Shown here piece after piece: positions 7,062 through 15,900 of a stretch of DNA of 27,017 bases. The position numbers and the translations under genes are program-made. Source of the stretch: Chlamydiota bacterium (GTDB lineage: Bacteria > Chlamydiota > Chlamydiia > Chlamydiales > Rhabdochlamydiaceae); NCBI GenBank assembly GCA_011065235.1, contig JAAKFB010000002.1, positions 1 to 27,017 of the forward strand, given 5' to 3'. Under the pieces are notes generated by a model, which did no database searches, was not told the DNA's origin, and saw only the letters and a program-made list of their open reading frames with translations. The first letter of the stretch is position 1; each line of letters opens with the position of its first letter.

Positions 7062-7938
7062 ATCCTCCTTTTTCTTAATGCGCGATAAAATTGAACAAGA
7101 AATCGCGCGGAGTATTCTCTCCTTTGGTGAAAAAAACAAATTGCGCGATGCCTGCGAATATGCCCTGTTAAGCGGTGGGAAGCGCCTGAGGCCCATTGTT
7201 GTGATGATGGTGGCAGAAGGCTTGGGAAATGGACTGGACGTCGCTCCAGCGGCTTTATCTGTTGAATTCATGCATACCGCATCGCTCATTGCCGATGACT
7301 TGCCTTGCATGGATAATGATGATGAGCGGCGGGAAAAACCATCTGTTCATAAAGCGTATGGAGAATCGGTGGCTCTCTTGACGAGTTATTCGTTGATCTT
7401 TGCTGGTTATGGAAAGATTCATGAAAACACCGAACTGATGAAGCAAGCCTTTCCCCCGTTCAATCGACTTGCGGATACGGCATGTAACTTGGCACTGCAG
7501 CAAGCGAGCCACTCTGGAGGAATTTTGGGTGCCACAGGCGGACAGTTTCTCGATCTTTATCCCCCCAATCAGAGCTTGGAGACGGTTAGGGAAGTTCTCT
7601 ATAAAAAAACGGTCACTTTGTTTGAAATTTCTTTTGTATTTGGATGGCTTTTTGGCGGTGGGATGGTCTCTCAGCTCGATCAAATTAAACAAGCGGCCTA
7701 TCACTTTGGTATGGCCTTTCAAATTGCTGATGATTTGGGAGATTTGGCCCAAGATAACAAAAACATGCGCGAGATCAACGCGGCAAAAATCTTAGGAAAA
7801 GAACGTGCAGTCAATGTCTTCCAAAAAGAAATGGAATGTTTTCAAGAGCTCTTAAATGAGCTCAATCTCAACACTCCATCTTTTGAAAAAATGTGTCACA
7901 TGATCAGTAAGACTGCATTAGCTTACGGGGCGCGTTGA
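7039..7938 (+). CDS. ispA: Polyprenyl diphosphate synthase (farnesyl/geranylgeranyl type)
   Basis: A 299-aa prenyltransferase that condenses isopentenyl diphosphate with allylic diphosphates to give C15 or C20 isoprenoid precursors. Family signatures are complete: GGKRLRP (46-52) for substrate binding, the first Asp-rich motif DD-x4-D (86-92), the KT pair (190-191), FQIADD and the second Asp-rich motif DDLGD (231-235). The two-residue insertion in the first motif (DDLPCMD) is typical of bacterial type II FPP synthases. Product length cannot be read from sequence alone, so the symbol is a family-level choice. The gene overlaps the GlmU-like gene by 23 nt and converges on recA with an 8-bp gap. 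Confidence 0.9.
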   Translation: MSTEAVSKSSFFLMRDKIEQEIARSILSFGEKNKLRDACEYALLSGGKRLRPIVVMMVAEGLGNGLDVAPAALSVEFMHTASLIADDLPCMDNDDERREKPSVHKAYGESVALLTSYSLIFAGYGKIHENTELMKQAFPPFNRLADTACNLALQQASHSGGILGATGGQFLDLYPPNQSLETVREVLYKKTVTLFEISFVFGWLFGGGMVSQLDQIKQAAYHFGMAFQIADDLGDLAQDNKNMREINAAKILGKERAVNVFQKEMECFQELLNELNLNTPSFEKMCHMISKTALAYGAR

Positions 7939-7952
7939 TGAATTCGTCAACG
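7933..7952. repeat. Short hairpin spanning the convergent ispA and recA stop codons
   Basis: CGTTGA (7933-7938) and TCAACG (7947-7952) form a 6-bp stem, extendable by one wobble pair, around an inner GAATTC. It covers both convergent stop codons. No T-run follows on either strand, so it is at best a weak terminator or an mRNA 3'-end stabiliser. Confidence 0.4.
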
Positions 7953-9008
7953 TCCTCCTGTGCTCGCAGTCTCTGATTTTTCTGGGCTTTTCTTCGTTTG
8001 CAGAAGCCCTTTTTCCGCGCATTTTTCTAAAATTTGCTTCTCGATATCCGCAGAGAGATCGGGGTTACTTCTCAACTCTTCTCGAGAAGCTTCTCTTCCT
8101 TGACCTAAGCGCGTTGCGCCGATGCTAAACCAGGTTCCCTTTTTATCGATGATGCCAAACTCCACTCCGAGATCAAGGAGTGATCCATAGCGAGAAATCC
8201 CTTCGTTAAAAAGGATGTCAAACTCAGCGATTTTAAATGGAGGTGCGAGTTTATTTTTGACCACTTTAACTTTTACCCGGTTGCCCACGTCGACATTGTC
8301 ACTATTTTTGATTGCGCCGATCCGGCGAATATCGAAGCGCATGGAGGAATAAAATTTAAGAGCTCGTCCTCCTGTAGTGGTTTCGGGATTTCCAAACATG
8401 ACACCAATTTTTTCGCGGATCTGATTGATGAAGATGCATGCTGTATTGCTTTTTGCTAGAGCTGAGGTCAGCTTGCGCAGTGCTTGTGACATCATCCGTG
8501 CTTGCAAACCCATAAACGAATCTCCGATTTCTCCATCGAGTTCACTTTTGGGAACGAGGGCGGCAACAGAGTCGATCACAACGATGTCAAAAGCATTTGA
8601 ACGAGCAAGCATTTCGGTGATATTGAGAGCCTCTTCTCCTGAATCGGGTTGAGAGATGATCAATTCATCGAGATTTACGCCAACTTTTGCGCAATAAGAA
8701 GGATCAAGCGCATGTTCAGCATCGATATAAGCTGCAGTGCCTCCCATTTTTTGGGCATTGGCTACAATGTGGAGAGCTAAGGTCGACTTTCCAGAAGATT
8801 CAGGGCCGAATATCTCAGTGACCCGACCTCGGGCGACACCACCGATCCCGGTGGCTATGTCGAGAGTGACAGACCCCGTTGGAATGATACTGATTTTGTG
8901 AGTGGCTTGGTACTTGCCAAGTGACATAACAGCGCCTTGGCCGAATTGTTTTTCAATATGTGAAAGAGCAAGTTCAAGGGCTTTTTTTTTTCCATCGTTT
9001 GCAGACAT
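7947..9008 (-). CDS. recA: RecA recombinase
   Basis: A 353-aa DNA-dependent ATPase for homologous recombination and repair. The Walker A motif GPESSGKST is at residues 68-76, Walker B lies in DIVVIDSV, and the DNA-binding loop 2 region includes NQIREKIGVMFGNPETTTGG. The C-terminus is short and acidic to basic, as usual. An upstream in-frame ATG at 9164 would add 52 residues unlike any RecA. The start at 9008 is preferred because it gives the normal MSANDGKKKALELAL opening and has an AGGAG (9016-9020) 7 nt before it. A promoter-like pair lies just upstream. I saw no LexA-type operator, which fits chlamydiae lacking a classical SOS response. Confidence 0.97.
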   Translation of the reverse strand: MSANDGKKKALELALSHIEKQFGQGAVMSLGKYQATHKISIIPTGSVTLDIATGIGGVARGRVTEIFGPESSGKSTLALHIVANAQKMGGTAAYIDAEHALDPSYCAKVGVNLDELIISQPDSGEEALNITEMLARSNAFDIVVIDSVAALVPKSELDGEIGDSFMGLQARMMSQALRKLTSALAKSNTACIFINQIREKIGVMFGNPETTTGGRALKFYSSMRFDIRRIGAIKNSDNVDVGNRVKVKVVKNKLAPPFKIAEFDILFNEGISRYGSLLDLGVEFGIIDKKGTWFSIGATRLGQGREASREELRSNPDLSADIEKQILEKCAEKGLLQTKKSPEKSETASTGGR

Positions 9009-9030
9009 AGCAAAACTCCTTAGTTCATTC

Positions 9031-9059
9031 TCTATAGGTTGGCTATTTTTTTGCTTCAA
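9031..9059 (-). promoter_or_regulatory. Probable recA promoter
   Basis: On the minus strand, TTGAAG (9054-9059) and TATAGA (9031-9036) are spaced 17 bp. Transcription would begin near 9024, a short leader before the recA start at 9008 that still includes the AGGAG site. A second possible -35, TTGACT (9059-9064), overlaps but gives a spacing of 22 bp. Confidence 0.45.
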
Positions 9060-9165
9060 GTCAAGTGGATTGTGAAGAATAGAAGAATGGATTATATACA
9101 CATCATGAATGAAGAATTGGTTTTTCCCTTCATCGGAAACCCGTGCCTTTTGAATCTTCTCCATC

Positions 9166-9187
9166 GCTCATATTCCTGAATATGAGC
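9166..9187. promoter_or_regulatory. Perfect 22-bp palindrome in the recA-glk divergent region
   Basis: GCTCATATTC (9166-9175) and GAATATGAGC (9178-9187) are exact inverted copies separated by 2 bp, followed at once by a second palindrome, GCTTCGAAGC (9189-9198). There is no T-run. The symmetry and place, about 90 bp before the glucokinase start, fit a dimeric repressor operator better than a terminator. No regulator gene is nearby. Confidence 0.45.
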
Positions 9188-9275
9188 TGCTTCGAAGCTT
9201 CAAAATTCAGGGCTCCGATTTTGGCAAAATTCCAATTCATCAATTCAGATGTGTATAGCAGGGTGTATGGGAAAG

Positions 9276-10250
9276 ATGATTTTAGCTGGAGATATAGGGG
9301 GTACCAAAACCCATTTAGCTTTATTTGAAGAAGAGGAAAAGAGCAAATGGGTTCTCGATGAAAAATTTAAAAGTGCCGATCACGATTCACTGCGCAGCAT
9401 TGTGAAACAATTTTTAGCGGATCATCCCGAGCATCAAGTTGAAAAGGCCTGCTTTGGGATCGCAGGGCCTGTTAAAGATCGAAAATGTAAAGCCACGAAT
9501 TTACCTTGGATCGTTGACGCAGATCTCATAGAAAAAGAAGCAAATATTCCATCGGTTTCTCTAATCAATGATTTAGAGGCAAATGCCTTTGGAATCCAGT
9601 GTCTCGATGAGGATGAATTCTTTTCTCTCAATGAAGGAGAAAAGCATGCTGGGAATGCAGCGTTGATTTCTGCAGGAACGGGGCTTGGAGAAGCGGGTTT
9701 ATTCTGGGATGAAAAAAGATATCATCCGTTTGCCTGCGAAGGTGGACATTGTAGTTTTGCCCCTGAAAATGATTTGGAGATTCAACTTCTTCGCTACTTG
9801 CGCAAGCAATATGATCATATCTCTGTTGAAAGAGTCCTTTCAGGGCCTGGATTGCATCGTCTCTACAAATTTTTGATCGATGCAGGATTGGAAAAAGAAA
9901 AAGAAGAAGTGAAAAAAGCCTTTGAAAAAACGGATCCCGCTTATGTGATCACGAAAATGGGAATGTCAGGGGCTTGTCCTGCATGTTCACGGGCACTCGA
10001 CCTTTTTGTCTCGATATATGGGAGTGAAGCGGCAAATTTAGCGCTCAAAATGCTTTCTATCGGTGGGCTTTACATAGGTGGAGGAATTGCTCCTAAAATC
10101 TTAAATGAATTAAAAGAAGGGGGCTTCATGAAGAGATTCATCCAAAAAGGACGTTTTACATCCCTTCTTCTCGCCATTCCCGTTAAAGTCGTTCTCAATG
10201 AAAACACGGCACTATTAGGAGCCTCCCACTATGCAAGAGAACACGGTTGA
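9276..10250 (+). CDS. glk: Glucokinase (ROK-unrelated, Glk family)
   Basis: A 324-aa cytosolic kinase that uses ATP to make glucose-6-phosphate from glucose. The phosphate-binding motif GDIGGTKT is at residues 5-12, the catalytic INDLEANAFG (Asp99) at 97-106, the second phosphate motif SAGTGLGEA at 132-140, and the glucose-contacting EGGH at 155-158. The ATG at 9276 gives the usual MILAGDIGG opening; in-frame ATGs at 9267 and 9249 add 3 or 9 residues and cannot be excluded, because no start has a convincing Shine-Dalgarno sequence. The 3' end overlaps the glucosidase gene by 20 nt, suggesting coupled expression: the glucosidase would free glucose and Glk would trap it. Classic Chlamydia imports glucose-6-phosphate instead, so this pair points to an environmental chlamydia. 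Confidence 0.93.
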   Translation: MILAGDIGGTKTHLALFEEEEKSKWVLDEKFKSADHDSLRSIVKQFLADHPEHQVEKACFGIAGPVKDRKCKATNLPWIVDADLIEKEANIPSVSLINDLEANAFGIQCLDEDEFFSLNEGEKHAGNAALISAGTGLGEAGLFWDEKRYHPFACEGGHCSFAPENDLEIQLLRYLRKQYDHISVERVLSGPGLHRLYKFLIDAGLEKEKEEVKKAFEKTDPAYVITKMGMSGACPACSRALDLFVSIYGSEAANLALKMLSIGGLYIGGGIAPKILNELKEGGFMKRFIQKGRFTSLLLAIPVKVVLNENTALLGASHYAREHG

Positions 10251-12867
10251 GCATCAGCGTCTCAAAGAAGACAGAGACAAGATTGTTGTTCCTTGGCAAA
10301 AATGGGGACCTTATGTCTCTGAAAGGAGTTGGGGAACAGTCCGCGAAGACTACAGTTTCGATGGCAATTGTTGGAATTATTTTCCTTATGAACTCGCCTC
10401 TTCCAAAGCCTATCGTTGGGGAGAAGATGGAATTGCAGGTTGGTGTGACCGTTATCAAGTACTTGCAATCACACCAGCTTTTTGGAATACGAAAGACTCC
10501 CATCTAAAAGAGCGCCTTTATGGATTGAGCATTTTCGATGGGAATCACGGTGAAGATGTCAAAGAGGTTTACTATCACCTCGACGGACTCCCTTCTCATG
10601 CCTACATGAAATACCTCTATAAATATCCCCAGGCAGAATTCCCCTATCAACATTTGCGTGAAGAAAGTTTGAAAAGAGGGACACATCATCCCGAATATGA
10701 ACTCGTCGACACAGGCATTTTTAATGAGAATCGCTATTTCGATATTTTTATTGAATATGCAAAAGATGGAACAGAAGATCTTTGCATCAAAATGGAAGCA
10801 TTCAATCGAGGACCAGGTCCAGCTCCACTCCATCTCCTCACGCAACTCACATTTCGCAACCAGTGGTCTTGGTCATAAGAAGCGGTTCCACAACCTCATA
10901 TTTCTCCAGGTGAATGCTCGTGCTTAATCACAGAAGAAGGAGACATGCCCTCTCCTCCGAACCTTCCTATGGAATATCGAATAGGCAAGCGCTATTTCTA
11001 TGGACCAGAGGGAGCAGAGCTTCTTTTCACGGAAAATGAGACGAGTTTTGCAAAAGGTGGCGGTTATTACAAAGATGCCTTTCATCGCAAAATCGTCAAA
11101 GATGAAGAAGTGACAAACCCTCAAAATACCGGAAGTAAAGCCGCTTTACATTACAAATTCGAGGCTATCGCTCCTGGATCTTCTGCCAAACTTCTCTTTC
11201 GTTTCACACAAAGACCTAAGGAAAATCCCCTTCAAGATGTAGAAGCCATTATTGAAGAGCGGAAAAAGGAAACCAATGCGTTTTATGAAAGCGTTCATCC
11301 AGAAGGATTGAGTGAGGACGAGAAAAAAATTCAACGCCAAGCGCTTGCGGGAATGATTTGGACGAAACAGATTTACATCTTCGACGTTGGCCAATGGTTA
11401 AAAGGAGATAATCCCGGTTTTCCCCCACCTGAATCTCGCCTTCAAGGACGCAATAAGCATTGGAAACATCTCAATTCGATGCGGGTTCTGCTCATGCCCG
11501 ATAAGTGGGAATATCCCTGGTTTGCCGCATGGGATCATGCCTTTCATTGTTTGACTTATGCGATCATCGACCTTGAATTTGCCAAGAAGCAACTTTGGCT
11601 TCTGTTTTTCGATCAATTTCAACATCCCAACGGACAAATTCCCGCTTATGAGTGGGACTTTTCCGATCTCAATCCACCCGTACACGCCTGGGCAGCTCTG
11701 CGCCTCTATCGGATGGAAGAGGCAAAGAATGGAAAGGGAGACTCGGAGTTTCTCGAAAAGTGTTTCCATAAACTGCTTCTCAACTTCACCTGGTGGGTCA
11801 ATAAAGTCGATAACTCCGGCAATAACGTCTTCGAGGGAGGATTTCTTGGACTCGATAACATCACCGTTCTCGATCGTTCAGAGAAATTGCCCGGAGGAGC
11901 TGTTTTGCAACAGTCCGATGGAACGGGCTGGATGGCGATGTTTGCCCTGAATCTCATGCGAATTGCCTTAGAACTTAGCCGATTCAACCGCGTTTATGAA
12001 GGATTGGCTACTAAATTTTTCCAACACTATGTCTACATTGCGCATGCGATGAAAAAACGGGGTAATCGCGATTATGAAATGTGGAGCGATCGAGATGGAT
12101 TTTTCTACGATGTGCTCACCCATCCAGATGGAACATTTACAAAATTCCGTGTGCGTTCTCTCGTCGGTCTCATTCCGTTATTTGCCGTGGAAATTTTGCA
12201 TGAAGATTTCATGGAGAAGCATCCTGAATTCTACGCAAATTTCCAATGGTTCATGAATAATCGCAAAGACCTTGTGGAAGGGTGTATTATTCCCACGATC
12301 AAAGATGGAAAAAAGCACTATGTCTGCACGCTCATGAACAATAAGCAATTGCACAGTGTTCTCAAGTATGTTTGGGATCCAGAAGAATTTCGGGCAAATT
12401 ACGGATTGCGTAGCATGTCCCGTTTCCATGAAAAAAATCCTTTTGTGTATCAAGACAAACAAGTGGGATATGAACCTGCTGAATCCCTTTATACTGTCAA
12501 AGGGGGAAATTCCAATTGGCGAGGGCCGATTTGGCTGCCGACAACTTTTCTCCTCGTCGAATCTCTCGTAAAACTGACAGAAGCTTTTGAAGAAGATATC
12601 ACCGTGCAAGCAGGAGGAGAAAAGCCGATCGAGATTGCAGCGATGGCAAAATCCTTTGCCGATCGGACCATTGGGATCTTTGCTATGAATGAAGAGGGAA
12701 AACGTCCTGTTTTAGGTCCGGAGTTTCCCTTTCAAAATGATCCTCATTGGAAAGATTACATTCCATTCCACGAGTATTACAATCCTGAAACAGGCAAAGG
12801 ACTCGGAGCATCACATCAAACCGGATGGAGTGCTTTGGTTGCCAACTTCATTGCTGAATTCCGTTAG
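10231..12867 (+). pseudogene. GH63-like glucosidase interrupted by an in-frame TAA
   Basis: One reading frame of 878 codons encodes a large glycosidase related to GH63-type glucosidases (usual length near 880 aa), broken only by TAA at 10876-10878 (codon 216). The 5' part (215 aa) begins MQENTVEHQRLKEDR; the 3' part includes PWFAAWDHAFH (about 429-439), EWDFSDLNPP, NWRGPIWLP and a C-terminal HQTGWSALV, all typical of the (alpha/alpha)6-barrel. Coding potential continues straight through the stop (WSWS, stop, EAVPQPHISPG), so a single base change from a sense codon such as CAA explains it. Codons 216-238 contain no other stop. The ATG at 10945 has AAGGAG (10937-10942) only 2 nt upstream, so a 640-aa C-terminal piece might be reinitiated. 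The gene overlaps glk by 20 nt. It is either a recent pseudogene, a split gene, or a sequencing error. Confidence 0.85.
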
Positions 12868-12905
12868 TTTTTTCATCAAGAAAGATTATTTACGTTATCA
12901 TTCGA

Positions 12906-12931
12906 TCTTTAATATTAAAGAATTTTTTTTT
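12906..12931 (+). terminator. AT-rich terminator between glucosidase and Rhs genes
   Basis: The palindrome TCTTTAATATTAAAGA (12906-12921) is followed by AATTTTTTTTT to 12931. The stem is all AT apart from its ends, so strength is doubtful, but position after the glucosidase stop and the nine-T run fit an intrinsic terminator. Confidence 0.45.
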
Positions 12932-12945
12932 GAGGAAGATGAGAA

Positions 12946-15900
12946 ATGATACGTGCTTTGATGACTTTGATCTGCTGGCTCTTTGCGATCCCTGCTTTCT
13001 CTTACGACGAGGAAGCAAAAGAAGAGTTTTTCCTTTCGACTCCTGAACAAGTGGCAAGCTTAAGCAGCGAACCGAGTTACCTTGTGGGGAGCATCGTGAG
13101 TCCTTTAAGCGGTAGTCCCACCCTTAGGCAGCACGATCTTGTTGTCAAAGGAGCGCAAGAGCTCATCTTAAGCCGAACATATATGTCTCCCCATATGCCT
13201 GTTCAGCTTGCTTATGAAAAGAAGAACCGAGAAGAATGGGAGAAATACCACCTCTATCAGCACGTAGCCCACCATTACAAAGGATGGCAGTTTTATCCTC
13301 ATCTGAAACTGCAGTTTATGCCGAGCCAAAAACAAGTGCTCGTAACAGATCCGAGTGGAAGTACACTTTGCTTCTCTTTCGCAGGTCCTGGTATGACAGG
13401 CGCAAAATTAGAAGGAGAGCCCTATGGTCTGAGTAATAGCAACGGAGAAAGTCCTAGTGGAGCAAATGACCCTAGAAATACCCGCATTACTTACGACGAT
13501 GACGACAATAGAATCACAGTTTATGGAGTAGATCGAACGATTCGGTTCTACTGCTTTAGTAAATGGGACTCGAATGAAGAGCAGATCTATCTCCTTGAAA
13601 AAGAAATTCTCTCAAATGGAAAAGTCCTCAAATATCATTATGAAGGGCAACAACCTTCTTATGTGGAGAGTTTAGATCCACAAGAGCGTTTTGTTTATGC
13701 TTCTATTCGCATCCAAGGAAGTCCTTGGAAAGGACACTGCCACTTCTTATCTTCTTCAGGCACGAGCGCAGACTACAAGTATCAAAAAAGATCCACCCAT
13801 GTCGAAATCAAAGAGGAAACAAAGCATTGGTACGGAAATGACCGACTTGAAAGAGAGTATAACTTTCTTTGCCCTCCTATTCTCTCTAGAGTAAGTTCCC
13901 CGAACTTTAGAAATGAACAATTGGATTATTGTGGAAGATTTCTCTTAAATTCCTGTGAGGGCAGAGAAAATTACTTTCAGCTTGTAAATAAAGGGTATGG
14001 AGAAGGATCAGGGCATTATCGTGTGCATCAATTATCCCTACCTGTGGGAGAAAACGATGCTTTTATCCCCGTTTATGAGCTTTCATATCAGCCCCCAGTA
14101 GCTGGAGAGAAAGGTGGAAAAACTACTGTTAAGGCAAGCGATGGAACCTCCACCATCTATCATTTTTCCAAAAAGCTTCTTACATCAAAAATTCAATACC
14201 TTGGAGAAGATGGAGCTCTTAAGAAAGAGAAGATTTTTTCTTGGAATGACAAGAATTGGCTCAAAGCTGTTGAGTACCGAGACGGGCAGAAGCATCCATT
14301 CTATAAGAAAGCCTTTGAATACGAACAATTTGGTAACCCCATCTTAGAAACATTCACAGGAGATTTGTCCGGCTCTGGTGATCTTGAATCCACTTGGACA
14401 AAGCGTATCTTTTCTGATGATGGAAAAAACCTGCTTTTGCGAGAAGAAACGGAAAATGGCAATGTCACCTGCTTTTCTTATCTTAAAGGCACTGATCTCA
14501 TCCTATCAAAACTGATCCAGGATGGAGACAGAATTATCCGCAGAGAATTTTGCATCTATGACGATTGCCATAACCTCATAAAGAAGGTATCGGATGATGG
14601 AGAGGGCTCAGATCAGGAGGATTTAAGCGGTGTAACAGAGAGACACTCAACAACCTATATCTTACGGCAGTCAGCCCCCTTTCTCCATATGCCAGAGTGG
14701 GTCACCCAGACCTATCTTGAATCAGGAATCGAAAAACCTCATAAGAAAAGCCATTTGATTTACGATGCGCAAGGAAATGTGGCCCAAGAAGAGATCTACG
14801 ATGCTGAGGGAAACTTAGCCTATACGATCTATAAGACCCACAACGAGAGAGGAGATCTTTTATCCGAGACAAATCGACTTGGGCAAGAGACTACTTATAC
14901 ATACGATGCAAAAGGCCACCGCAAAACAGAGACCAATTTTTCAGGAAGAATCAACAAGGCCCTATCCCATGATATAAAAGGGCGCCTACATAAAATTGTA
15001 GAAGAGGGTGATGATGGAACACGTCATACAATCTCATCAAAGCATGACTTTCATGATCGTTTGATCGAAAGAAAAGACTCCTTTAAAAATCGCACTTTTT
15101 ACAAATACGACTCCCTTGTAAATGAGGTTATTCAAACAGATTTTCCTCAAATCACTGATCTTGAAGGGAAATCTGTAAATGTTGCCACCTTTTCAACCTA
15201 CGATCCTTTTGGAAGAGAGCTTATCTCTACAGATCCCAATGGAAATACGACAACCTATCGCTACAACGTATATGGTCTCTTAAGCGAGATCAATCATCCG
15301 TGTGGAGGGAAAGAGATCTTTCGTTATGCCAAAAATGGCGATCTTATCGCTTACACAGATCCCGATGGGCTAATAATTCGATATGAGAATGATGTTCTAG
15401 GACGAGTCCTCAGAAAAACCTATATCTCACCTAAAGGAGAAAGGATTGCTGAAGAAACATTTACCTATAGCGGCTTTAATCTCCTGTCTGAGACAGATAA
15501 AGAAGGACAAGAAAGGCTCTATTTTTATGATGGCGCAGGGAGAAAAGTCCGAGAAGAATTTTGCGGAAAAGTCACAGAGTTTGCATACGACTCTTTGGGC
15601 CGACTGGCCGCTCTTTATAAATATAATGGTGATGATGCCCTTGTCACCCATTATGAAAGAGATTTGGAAGATCGAGTAATCGAAGAGAAAAAGACGGATC
15701 TTTCTGGGCACATCCTCTATAAAACCCATTACGCCTACGATGCCGATGGAAATCGAGAGACAATCACTCGCTTTATCAATGGGGAGGAGGCTATAGAGTC
15801 CTTTGCCTATGACCCATTCCAAAGAAAAATTCATCAAAGAGATGCTTTAGGGTATGAAACCCTTACCTCCTATGATGAGAATTACACAAATGCCTTAGGA

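Noticed and set aside
9009..9164. A 52-residue N-terminal extension of RecA from an upstream ATG
   Set aside because: The extension is unlike RecA, crosses the likely promoter, and the ATG at 9008 has a proper AGGAG and gives the normal family start.
10231..12867. A frameshift, or two separate genes, as explanation for the split glucosidase
   Set aside because: Both parts are in the same frame and sequence after the TAA continues the family pattern, so a nonsense codon is the simpler explanation.
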